Positions 1 to 5,729 of a DNA stretch of 5,746 nucleotides are shown in pieces. Source of the stretch: Gammaproteobacteria bacterium (GTDB taxonomy: Bacteria; Pseudomonadota; Gammaproteobacteria; Steroidobacterales; JACDCP01); contig JACDCP010000204.1 in NCBI GenBank assembly GCA_013817465.1, positions 1 to 5,746 of the forward strand, read 5' to 3'. Position numbers and translations under genes: made by a program. Under the pieces are notes generated by a model. It was not told where the DNA came from. It saw only the letters and a list, made by a program, of their open reading frames with translations, and made no database searches. The number at the start of each line of letters is the position of its first letter. Within the stretch, counting starts at the first letter, position 1.

Positions 1-188
1 CTCAGCAGGCCGCGCCCGACGCCTGACTGATTGCTGGCTACCGCGACGGTCCGGCCGGCGGCATGCAGGCGCCCCAACGCCTCCATACTACCGGGCAAAG
101 CTCGCCATTCCTCCGGGGACTTGATGAACTCCGCGGAATCCTCATTGATGACGCCGTCCCGGTCGAGGATGACGAGGCGCGGGGCCAA
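1..188 (-). CDS. gmhB: D-glycero-D-manno-heptose-1,7-bisphosphate 7-phosphatase, N-terminal part (runs off the window)
   Basis: Only the first 62 codons are present; the 3' end lies beyond position 1. The product is a HAD-superfamily phosphatase that removes the 7-phosphate from heptose bisphosphate in cytoplasmic ADP-heptose synthesis for the LPS inner core. Visible are the HAD motif I DRDGV at residues 9-13, with Asp9 the expected nucleophile and Asp11 the acid/base, and the ASNQSGVGRG stretch at residues 51-60 that covers HAD motif II and is typical of GmhB. The related HisB N-terminal phosphatase shares these motifs, but no his gene is nearby. The chosen start is a TTG (186-188) 4 nt after the glyS stop; it gives MAPRLVILDRDG, the usual N-terminal length. 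No ATG or GTG lies close in frame and no strong Shine-Dalgarno is visible, so translation may be coupled to glyS. As recalled, Pseudomonas has the same order glyQ-glyS-gmhB near its origin, followed by an acyltransferase gene. Confidence 0.88.
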   Translation of the reverse strand, partial: MAPRLVILDRDGVINEDSAEFIKSPEEWRALPGSMEALGRLHAAGRTVAVASNQSGVGRGLL

Positions 189-192
189 GCGC

Positions 193-2277
193 TCAACCGA
201 TCTGCAGGCGCGAGAGATCCGCGGTCGCAAGAAACAGCGCGCGCAGCTCGTCGAGCAACGCCAGGCGGTTGCGCCGCAGGTGCTCGTTCTCACTCATGAC
301 CATTACCGCATCGAAGAAGCTGTCGATCGGTTCCTCGAGCGTGGCGAGACGTTCGAGCACCTGCCGGTAATCGCGCCCGGCAATGAGCGGCGGAAGCTCT
401 TCCTTGAGCTCGGCCAGACGCGCGAACAGGAGCTTTTCCTGCGGCTCGCGAAGATCCGCTTCGTTGGGCCGGGCCGGGAAGGCCTCGCCGGTCTTCCTCA
501 GGATGTTGGCGATGCGCTTGTTGGCGGCAGCGAGGCCGGGTGCGGCGTTTAGACGCAAAAAGGCCTTCACCGCCATCAGGCGCTGATGAAAGTCGAGCGG
601 CGATGCTGGCCGGTTGGCGAGCACGGCGTCGAACTGGTCGTGCCCGATCCCCTCGCCTGGCGTTTCGGTGTAGTAGACGCGCAGCCGTTCCATCATGTAG
701 TCGTATACCTCGGCTTCCAGCGTGTCGGGCGTCTCGAGCGGCAGGCTGTCTTTTGCAACGCGGATCAGCTCCGGCAAGCTGAGGTCGATGCGTCGCTCGA
801 TGAGGATCCGCAGCACGCCGAGCGCCGCACGGCGCAAGCCGAACGGATCGCGCGTGCCGGAGGGCTTCTCGCCGATCGCAAAAATGGCAACGATCGTATC
901 GGTCTTTTCGGCGATAGCCGCAGCGTTACCGGCGCGGGATTCCGGCAGCCGGTCGCCGGCGAAGCGTGGCAGGTACTGCTCCTCGAGCGCCAGCGCGACG
1001 GCATCGGGCTCGCCGTCGGCCTGCGCATAATAGCGGCCGATGATGCCCTGCAGCTCCGGAAATTCACTGACCATTTGCGTCAACAGATCGCACTTGGCGA
1101 GCTCGGCGATGCGTGTCGCCACAGCGTCGTCGATGCCGGTCGCTTCAGACAGGTACAGCAGGATCGTGCGCAGGCGCCGCTGGCGCTCGAACAGCGAACC
1201 GAGCTTTTCCTGAAACACCACGCGCCGGAGATCATCTGCCCGCTCCGCGAGCCGACGCTTGCGGTCGGCCTGCCAGAAGAAAGCGGCATCCTCGAGGCGA
1301 GGACGCACCACGCGCTCATTGCCGATGCGCACCTGATCGGGCTGGCGGCTGGCGAGGTTGCTGACGGCGATGAAGCCGGGCATGAGCTTTGCGTTCGCAT
1401 CGCGCAAGGGAAAGAAACGCAAATGACCGCGCAGCGTGGCGATCAGCACTTCCGGCGGCAGCTCGAGAAATCGCTCTTCGAAGCGGCCGGCCAGCGCGAC
1501 CGGCCATTCGACGAGGGCGGCCACGTCGTCGATCAGCTCATCGTCGAGCAGCGCCTCCCCTGAAACCCTGCCTGCTGCGGCGGTGACTGCTTCGAGGACG
1601 CGCTGACGGCGCCGCTCCGGGTCCGCGATCACGCGGCCCTTGGTTTCCAACACCTGCAGATAGGTAGCGGGCCGCGAGATAGTCAGCTCCTGGGGAGCTA
1701 GGAACCGGTGACCCCGCGTACGGTTCCCCGCGCGCACGCCGAACAGCGTAGCATTGACGATCTCGCCGCCGAACAGCATGACCACCCAGTGCACGGGCCG
1801 CACGAAGCTGTGCTCGCCGCTGCCCCAGCGCATCTGCCGGGGCACCGGCAGATTGCGAAGCGCGCTCTCGACGATGCCCGGCAGCAGGTTCTGTGTCGGC
1901 TTGCCGGGCTCGGCAGCACGGTAGACGAGCCAGGCGCCTTTCGGTGTCTGTTCCGTGGTGAGGTCCTGCAATGCGGCGCCGCAGCTTTCGGCAAAGGCGA
2001 GCGCCGCCTGGGTGGGTTTACCGGTTTCATCATAGGCTACCCGGACTGGCGGGCCGCGCCGCTCGACGTTGCGGTCCGGAGGATGAGGCGCGAGCTTCGT
2101 CACGCGCACGGCAAGGCGGCGCGGCGTCGCGAACGACTCGACGGTCCTGTAATGCAACCCGGCTTCGTCGAAGCCGGCCAGCAGATTAGCCGCGAATGCT
2201 TCGGCCAGCGGGCGGACGGAGCGCGTCGGCAGCTCCTCGGTGCCGATCTCGACCAGAAAATCGCGGTGCTTATCCAA
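193..2277 (-). CDS. glyS: Glycine--tRNA ligase, beta subunit
   Basis: This is the beta subunit of the bacterial alpha2beta2 glycyl-tRNA synthetase, which in the cytoplasm binds tRNA-Gly and works with GlyQ to attach glycine. It has 694 residues (E. coli about 689). Family landmarks are in order: EIGTEELP at 10-17, YRTVESFATPRRLAVRV at 43-59, LPVPRQMRWG at 143-152 followed by SFVRPVHW, then RPRLEDAAFFW, SEFPELQGIIGRYYA, and KTDTIVAIFAIGEKP leading into DPFGLRRAALGVLR near 477-490. The C-terminal DALR-like anticodon-binding region contains PIDSFFDAVMVM near 650-661. The open frame extends 112 codons further upstream inside glyQ, but that part has no family similarity. The TTG at 2275-2277, preceded by GAGG six bases upstream (2284-2287), starts the protein at MDKHRDFLVEIG as expected. 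It overlaps the glyQ stop by 8 nt, so coupled translation is likely and fits the equal stoichiometry of the subunits. No frameshift or missing block is seen. Confidence 0.97.
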   Translation of the reverse strand: MDKHRDFLVEIGTEELPTRSVRPLAEAFAANLLAGFDEAGLHYRTVESFATPRRLAVRVTKLAPHPPDRNVERRGPPVRVAYDETGKPTQAALAFAESCGAALQDLTTEQTPKGAWLVYRAAEPGKPTQNLLPGIVESALRNLPVPRQMRWGSGEHSFVRPVHWVVMLFGGEIVNATLFGVRAGNRTRGHRFLAPQELTISRPATYLQVLETKGRVIADPERRRQRVLEAVTAAAGRVSGEALLDDELIDDVAALVEWPVALAGRFEERFLELPPEVLIATLRGHLRFFPLRDANAKLMPGFIAVSNLASRQPDQVRIGNERVVRPRLEDAAFFWQADRKRRLAERADDLRRVVFQEKLGSLFERQRRLRTILLYLSEATGIDDAVATRIAELAKCDLLTQMVSEFPELQGIIGRYYAQADGEPDAVALALEEQYLPRFAGDRLPESRAGNAAAIAEKTDTIVAIFAIGEKPSGTRDPFGLRRAALGVLRILIERRIDLSLPELIRVAKDSLPLETPDTLEAEVYDYMMERLRVYYTETPGEGIGHDQFDAVLANRPASPLDFHQRLMAVKAFLRLNAAPGLAAANKRIANILRKTGEAFPARPNEADLREPQEKLLFARLAELKEELPPLIAGRDYRQVLERLATLEEPIDSFFDAVMVMSENEHLRRNRLALLDELRALFLATADLSRLQIG

Positions 2278-3208
2278 GCTGGGCCTCGTGTTCCCGCTCC
2301 TGTCTGAGCAACGGAAAGCCCAGGGCTTCACGGCTGGCGCAGTAGATTTCCGCCACCGACTGGGCCATGCGCCGCACGCGCAGGATATAGCGCTGCCGCT
2401 CGGTGACGGAGATGGCGCGGCGCGCATCGAGCAGATTGAAGCTGTGCGAGGCCTCGAGCACCTGCTCGTAGGCCGGCAGAGACAAGCCCGCCGCGATGAG
2501 CCGCCGGCAGCTCCGCTCGCTTTGCTTGAAGCGCTCGAACAGGAAATCCGTATCCGCCAGCTCGAAGTTATAGGTCGACATCTCGACCTCGTTCTGCCGG
2601 AAGATGTCGCCATAGCTCAGCCGGCCCGCGGTGGTTTCGGTCCAGAGCAGGTCGAACACACTGCCGACATCCTGCAGGTACATCGCGATGCGCTCGAGCC
2701 CGTAGGTGATCTCACCGGTTACCGGCCGGCAGTCGAGGCCGCCGGCCGCCTGAAAGTACGTGAACTGGCTGATCTCCATACCGTTCAACCAGACTTCCCA
2801 GCCGAGGCCCCAGGCGCCGAGCGTCGGCGATTCCCAGTTGTCCTCGACAAAGCGGATGTCGTGCACGAGCGTGTCGATGCCGAGCGCCCGCAGCGAGTCG
2901 AGATAGATCTCCTGAATCTCCAGGGGCGAGGGCTTCAGGACCACCTGGAACTGGTAGTAGTGTTGCAGGCGGAACGGGTTCTGCCCATACCGGCCGTCCG
3001 TCGGCCGGCGGCAAGGTTGCACGTACGCAGCCTTCCAGGGCTCCGGGCCGAGCGCGCGCAGGAACGTGGCCGGATGAAAGGTGCCCGCGCCCATCGCCAT
3101 GTCGGCGGGCTGCGCGATCACGCAACCGCGCTCCGCCCAGAACGACTGGAGGGCCAGGATCAGCTCCTGGAAAGTGGCCGGGCGTCGTGAAGCGGCTCCG
3201 GAACCCAT
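2270..3208 (-). CDS. glyQ: Glycine--tRNA ligase, alpha subunit
   Basis: This is the catalytic alpha subunit of the alpha2beta2 glycyl-tRNA synthetase, a class II enzyme that makes glycyl-adenylate from glycine and ATP. It has 312 residues (E. coli about 303), the extra length being a short, unconserved N-terminal run (GSGAASRR). Highly conserved family stretches are visible: TFQELILALQSFWAERGCVIAQP at 12-34, GAGTFHPATFLRALGPEPW at 40-58, VQPCRRPTDGRYG at 63-75 leading into LQHYYQFQVV, FVEDNWESPTLGAWG at 120-134, GEITYGLERIAMY at 165-177, and HSFNLLDARRAISVTERQRY toward the C-terminus. The ATG at 3206-3208 is preceded by GGGGGA seven bases upstream (3216-3221), a good ribosome site. It is the first gene of the glyQ-glyS-gmhB operon and diverges from glnA. 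Alpha2beta2 GlyRS is the usual bacterial type, distinct from the single-chain alpha2 form. Confidence 0.98.
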   Translation of the reverse strand: MGSGAASRRPATFQELILALQSFWAERGCVIAQPADMAMGAGTFHPATFLRALGPEPWKAAYVQPCRRPTDGRYGQNPFRLQHYYQFQVVLKPSPLEIQEIYLDSLRALGIDTLVHDIRFVEDNWESPTLGAWGLGWEVWLNGMEISQFTYFQAAGGLDCRPVTGEITYGLERIAMYLQDVGSVFDLLWTETTAGRLSYGDIFRQNEVEMSTYNFELADTDFLFERFKQSERSCRRLIAAGLSLPAYEQVLEASHSFNLLDARRAISVTERQRYILRVRRMAQSVAEIYCASREALGFPLLRQEREHEAQLG

Positions 3209-3215
3209 GTCAGCA

Positions 3216-3221
3216 TCCCCC
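3216..3221 (-). promoter_or_regulatory. glyQ ribosome binding site
   Basis: On the minus strand GGGGGA lies seven bases before the glyQ ATG. Directly upstream, a perfect 6-bp hairpin (GGCCGC, loop CGTC, GCGGCC; 3224-3239) ends two bases from it, so the ribosome site sits at the foot of a stable stem. Confidence 0.6.
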
Positions 3222-3297
3222 GGGGCCGCGACGGCGGCCTGATCCCTGCGAAGCGGAGCGCGAGTAGCGCGGCGTGCTCATTGCAGATGAACGTGAC

Positions 3298-3354
3298 GCG
3301 AGCCCGCTCGGGCCGAATCTGGCCCCGTCCGGCGCGGTTGCCCGCGCGGCTCGC
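3298..3354 (-). other. Predicted three-way-junction RNA in the glyQ leader
   Basis: Read on the minus strand, in the direction of glyQ transcription, three helices nest. P1 is a 7-bp stem GCGAGCC/GGCTCGC (3348-3354 with 3298-3304). P2 is a 6-bp stem GCGCGG/CCGCGC closed by the GNRA-type tetraloop GCAA (3332-3347), abutting P1 with no unpaired base. P3 is a 5-bp stem GGGCC/GGCCC with a six-base loop (3310-3325). The tetraloop is GCAA only on this strand, which favours a glyQ leader RNA over a + strand RNA. The region is GC-rich, so chance pairing is possible, and I do not recognise it as a glycine riboswitch or T-box. Confidence 0.35.
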
Positions 3355-3401
3355 TGGTGCTCGGGTTCATGACTTGCGTCGCCGGTTTCGAGGTGGCCGG
3401 C

Positions 3402-3430
3402 AGTATAACTTTTGATACGCGCAATGTGCA
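3402..3430 (-). promoter_or_regulatory. Candidate sigma70 promoter for glyQ-glyS-gmhB
   Basis: On the minus strand a -10 hexamer TATACT (3402-3407, five of six to consensus) lies 17 bases after a weak -35 TGCACA (3425-3430, four of six). It is one of the few AT-rich spots in the interval and points at glyQ. Transcription would begin near 3395 and leave a leader of about 185 nt before the glyQ ATG, enough to include the predicted junction structure. A 5-bp hairpin (3381-3401) would lie at the very start of the transcript. Confidence 0.45.
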
Positions 3431-3472
3431 CGGCAGCGGATAGCAGCATCCGCGCCGGAGCGCGAAGAATTT

Positions 3473-3642
3473 TGGCAGGATGTTTAAAAAGCCATCCACA
3501 GCTTTTTCAACGCTGCAATCCGGAAAGTGTGATTTTCGGATCGCGAGCATTTTCAAGAACTTGCAGTTCTCGAAAATGGCGATGCAGTCATGCATCGCCT
3601 GGCAGGCTGCTGAAGAACAGAGTTTTTCAACAGCACTGCTAG
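3473..3642. repeat. Composite palindromic repeat (REP/BIME- or MITE-like), about 170 bp
   Basis: Two imperfect palindromes bracket a central block. The left one (3473-3516) has the arm TGGCAGGATGTTTAAAAAGC facing GCTTTTTCAACGCTGC. The right one (3600-3642) has TGGCAGGCTGCTGAAGAAC and, three bases later, GTTTTTCAACAGCACTGCTA. All four arms fit one consensus, roughly T(A/G)GCAG-nTG(T/C)TGAAAAA, in alternating orientation, so the outer ends form imperfect terminal inverted repeats. The block between them (3518-3599) is a run of three more hairpins. A fifth arm in left-edge orientation closes the window at 5726. The segment is visibly richer in A and T than its surroundings and carries no convincing gene. 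No clear target-site duplication is seen. It may be a non-autonomous mobile element or a REP cluster; no transposase is present here, and the GTAG head of classical REPs is not evident. Confidence 0.6.
3518..3599. other. Three back-to-back hairpins in the core of the repeat
   Basis: Hairpin 1 (3518-3541) has the 9-bp stem ATCCGGAAA/TTTTCGGAT with one G-T wobble and a six-base loop. Hairpin 2 (3548-3578) has CATTTTC, one mismatch, AGAAC, loop TTGCA, then GTTCT and GAAAATG, giving 12 pairs. Hairpin 3 (3578-3599) is a perfect 9-bp stem, GGCGATGCA with loop GTCA and its exact complement. They share no arm sequence with the flanking palindromes. Either strand could fold, so the transcript direction is undetermined. 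Confidence 0.5.
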
Positions 3643-3645
3643 TGC
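3633..3645. other. Small hairpin at the right edge of the repeat
   Basis: GCACT and AGTGC form a perfect 5-bp stem around a GCT loop. It spans the repeat boundary and overlaps the CTAG tetranucleotide at 3639-3642. The same CTAG occurs at the start of the copy at the window end (5726-5729). Confidence 0.35.
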
Positions 3646-3653
3646 AGGCGCCG

Positions 3654-3697
3654 GTCGCCAGTGGCATGCTACGCCGCTTATCGAAAGCTCTGGCGAC
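3654..3697 (+). other. Inverted repeat in the glnA leader
   Basis: GTCGCCAG (3654-3661) and CTGGCGAC (3690-3697) are exact complements enclosing 28 bases, which themselves contain a small GCTT/AAGC hairpin (3676-3688). In the glnA direction this would be a stem in the 5' leader about 40 bases before the start codon. It could equally be an operator-like dyad in DNA. It does not match the cyanobacterial glnA (glutamine) riboswitch as I recall it. I find no convincing sigma70 or sigma54 promoter between the repeat and glnA, so the glnA promoter stays unassigned. Confidence 0.3.
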
Positions 3698-3720
3698 TGC
3701 CGGCGGGTTGCCCGAATCAC

Positions 3721-3728
3721 GGGAGGAA
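3721..3728 (+). promoter_or_regulatory. glnA ribosome binding site
   Basis: GGGAGGAA lies with its GGAGG core nine bases before the ATG at 3736 and fixes the glnA start. The frame is open back to 3661, but the residues before this Met have no family similarity. The first Gs of the site could pair with CCCG at 3711-3714, which would partly hide it. Confidence 0.8.
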
Positions 3729-3735
3729 CCGACTG

Positions 3736-5145
3736 ATGACCCCAGCCGAAGCCCTGCGCGAGATCAAGGACAACGAGGTCAAGTTCGTCGACCTGCGCTT
3801 CACCGACTCGAAGGGCAAGGAACAGCATGTCACGGTGCCGACGCGCGTCATCGATGACGACTTCTTCGAGGACGGCAAGATGTTCGACGGGTCGTCCATC
3901 GCCGGCTGGAAGCACATCAACGAGTCGGACATGATCCTGATGCCCGATGCGGAGACGGCGGTCATGGATATTTTCTCCGAGGATGCCACGCTTGTTCTGC
4001 GCTGCGATGTCATCGAGCCGTCGACCATGCAGGGCTATGCGCGCGACCCACGCTCGCTCGCGCGCCGCGCCGAGGCTTACCTCGAATCCACCGGCATCGC
4101 CGACGTTGCCTATTTCGGTCCCGAGAACGAATTTTTCGTTTTCGACGACGTGCGCTGGGGCGCGGAGATGAGCGGAGCGTTCTACAAGATCGATTCCAGC
4201 GAAGCCGGATGGAATTCCGAAAAAGTGTACGCTGACGGCAACTTCGGCCATCGGCCGGGCATCAAGGGCGGCTACTTCCCGGTGCCGCCGGTCGATTCGT
4301 TGCATGATTTGCGCTCGGCAATGTGCCAGGCGCTCGAGGACATGGGCGTGCTGACCGAGGTCCATCATCACGAGGTCGCGACCGCCGGCCAATGCGAAAT
4401 CGGCGTGGCGTTCAACTCGCTGCTCAGGAAGGCGGACGAGGTACAGATTCTCAAGTACGTAGTCATGAACGTGGCACAGAGCTACGGCAAGACCGTGACC
4501 TTCATGCCGAAGCCGGTGGTCGGCGACAACGGCAACGGCATGCACGTGCACCAATCGCTGTCGAAGGGCGGCAAGAACCTGTTCACGGGTGACGGCTACG
4601 GCGGGCTGTCCGAGACGGCACTTTATTACATCGGCGGCATCATCCGCCACGCGCGCGCGCTCAATGCGTTCACGAATGCGAGCACCAACAGCTACAAGCG
4701 TCTCGTGCCAGGCTTCGAAGCGCCCGTGAAGCTCGCCTATTCGGCGCGCAATCGCTCGGCATCCATCCGCGTGCCGTACGTCGCCAATCCGAAAGCGCGG
4801 CGCATCGAGGTGCGCTTTCCCGATTCCTCCGGCAACCCGTATTTTGCGTTCTCGGCCATGATGCTGGCCGGGCTCGACGGCATCCAGAACAAGACCCATC
4901 CCGGCGACGCCATGGACAAGGACCTCTACGACCTGCCGCCGGAAGAGGCGAAGGGTATCCCTGAAGTCTGCTACTCGCTCGAGCAGGCGCTCGAGGAACT
5001 GGACGACGACCGCGGCTTCCTCACCGCGGGCGGTGTGTTCTCCGACGATCTCATCGACGCTTACATCAAGATCAAGATGGAAAACGTCACGCGGCTTCGC
5101 ATGACCACGCATCCGGTCGAGTTCGACATGTATTTTAGCCTGTGA
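3736..5145 (+). CDS. glnA: Glutamine synthetase, type I (adenylylatable, I-beta)
   Basis: This enzyme makes glutamine from glutamate, ammonia and ATP in the cytoplasm as a dodecamer, and is the entry point of nitrogen assimilation. At 469 residues it equals the E. coli protein, so numbering matches after adding one for Met. Visible active-site features are DGSSIAGW at 51-58, metal ligands Glu130 and Glu132 in GPENEFFVF, Glu213 and Glu221 in HHEVATAGQCEIG, His270 in NGNGMHVHQS, the flap Glu328 in VPGFEAPV, the Arg residues of RNRSASIRVPYV at 338-349, and Glu358 and Arg360 in RIEVRFPD. Tyr398 in DLYDLPPEEAKG is the site adenylylated by GlnE in enteric bacteria, so post-translational control by GlnE/PII is expected. 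All key residues are present and there is no frameshift. It diverges from glyQ and is followed by a DUF4124-type gene; a similar neighbour near glnA and ntrBC is recalled from pseudomonads. Confidence 0.99.
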   Translation: MTPAEALREIKDNEVKFVDLRFTDSKGKEQHVTVPTRVIDDDFFEDGKMFDGSSIAGWKHINESDMILMPDAETAVMDIFSEDATLVLRCDVIEPSTMQGYARDPRSLARRAEAYLESTGIADVAYFGPENEFFVFDDVRWGAEMSGAFYKIDSSEAGWNSEKVYADGNFGHRPGIKGGYFPVPPVDSLHDLRSAMCQALEDMGVLTEVHHHEVATAGQCEIGVAFNSLLRKADEVQILKYVVMNVAQSYGKTVTFMPKPVVGDNGNGMHVHQSLSKGGKNLFTGDGYGGLSETALYYIGGIIRHARALNAFTNASTNSYKRLVPGFEAPVKLAYSARNRSASIRVPYVANPKARRIEVRFPDSSGNPYFAFSAMMLAGLDGIQNKTHPGDAMDKDLYDLPPEEAKGIPEVCYSLEQALEELDDDRGFLTAGGVFSDDLIDAYIKIKMENVTRLRMTTHPVEFDMYFSL

Positions 5146-5158
5146 CGCGCCAGGAGAA

Positions 5159-5187
5159 CGGCCGGCGTCTTTGATTGCCGCCGGCCG
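5159..5187 (+). other. Strong hairpin between glnA and the DUF4124 gene
   Basis: CGGCCGGCG and CGCCGGCCG form a perfect 9-bp GC stem around an 11-base loop, starting 13 bases after the glnA stop. No T-run follows, so it is not a textbook intrinsic terminator. It may protect the glnA 3' end or attenuate read-through. AGGAGA lies just before it (5152-5157), far from the next start codon. Confidence 0.5.
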
Positions 5188-5204
5188 CGCGCTATCCTGT
5201 CCGC

Positions 5205-5729
5205 ATGTGGTACCGCATCGCCCTGTTGTTCGCCACGGCGCTCGCGCCGGTGCATGCCGCAACCCTCTACAAGTGGGTCGACGAGAACGGCACGCTGCAC
5301 TTTTCGGATCAGCCACACCCCGGCGCCGAGGTGATCGAGCTCGAGGAAGCGCAGACGTTCGACGCCCCGGCCGTTCCTGAGCTTCCCGCTGCGGGCGAAA
5401 ACGACGACGGCGACAGCGCTTTTCGCTACGACAGTCTTGTGATCGAAGCGCCGCGCGAGGGCCAGACGTTGTGGAATACCGGCGGCAACGTCAACGTAGC
5501 CCTTGCTCTCGTGCCGCGGCTGCGGCCCGGAGACGAGCTTCGCGTCTTCTATGACGGCAATCCCGTCGAGCGTCCGGAAGGCGGTCTTTCTTTTATGCTG
5601 ACGGACGTTTTCCGTGGCACGCATACGCTGCGCGCAACCGCAGTCGACAGCGAGGACAACGTGCTTGCCGAGTCCAGTCTGGTGACGTTCTACGTCCACC
5701 AGACATCCATCGTCACGCCGGGAAGCTAG
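5205..5729 (+). CDS. Secreted DUF4124 domain protein with C-terminal Ig-like region
   Basis: A 174-residue protein of unknown function. Residues 1-18 (MWYRIALLFATALAPVHA) are a short Sec signal peptide, with cleavage probably after AHA-like VHA, so the product is likely periplasmic. Residues 19-46 carry the DUF4124 signature (ATLYKWVDENGTLHFSDQP, then PG and VIEL). An acidic, Pro/Ala-rich linker spans about 47-72. Residues 76-166 look like an all-beta, Ig-like domain with GNVNVALAL, PGDELRVFYDGNPV and DVFRGTHTLRATAVD. No cysteine is present in the mature part, so it is not a lipoprotein. The ATG at 5205 gives the best signal peptide but has no Shine-Dalgarno; a TTG at 5175 would add ten residues and is the alternative. 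It starts 59 nt after glnA in the same direction. Similar proteins between glnA and ntrB are recalled in Pseudomonas, but no role in nitrogen control can be read from the sequence. Its TAG stop lies inside the repeat copy at the window end. Confidence 0.85.
   Translation: MWYRIALLFATALAPVHAATLYKWVDENGTLHFSDQPHPGAEVIELEEAQTFDAPAVPELPAAGENDDGDSAFRYDSLVIEAPREGQTLWNTGGNVNVALALVPRLRPGDELRVFYDGNPVERPEGGLSFMLTDVFRGTHTLRATAVDSEDNVLAESSLVTFYVHQTSIVTPGS

Noticed and set aside
586..1563. Long + strand open frame opposite glyS (similarly 1708-2307 and 2240-3190)
   Set aside because: These mirror conserved glyS/glyQ codons, have no recognisable motif or ribosome site, and are explained by GC-rich third positions.
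2278..2613. 112-codon upstream extension of the glyS frame
   Set aside because: It lies wholly inside glyQ in another frame, is Ser/Arg-rich without family similarity, and the conserved protein begins at the TTG at 2277.
3210..3281. 23-codon minus-strand ORF whose TGA ends one base before the glyQ ATG, as a leader peptide
   Set aside because: The position is suggestive of coupling, but there is no Shine-Dalgarno, no run of glycine codons as an attenuator would need, and an Arg/Ser/Gly-rich sequence expected from random GC-rich DNA.
3486..3507. Intrinsic terminator AAAAAGC ... GCTTTTT
   Set aside because: The stem has only two GC pairs, and the T-run is part of the stem; it is better explained as the centre of the left palindrome of the repeat.
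3278..3667. 129-codon minus-strand frame across the repeat, and the + frame 3480-3857
   Set aside because: Both are made mostly of palindromic repeat sequence and then of leader or glnA shadow. No ribosome site and no coherent protein character.
3662..3677. Sigma54 (-24/-12) promoter for glnA
   Set aside because: TGGC at 3662 has GC one base too far away (GG-N11-GC) and no TTGC; TGGC at 3691 with TTGC at 3708 is far too widely spaced.
3553..5316. 587-codon open frame antisense to glnA
   Set aside because: It is a typical high-GC shadow of glnA: no recognisable domain, His/Arg/Val-rich composition, and it crosses from the glnA antisense into the repeat.
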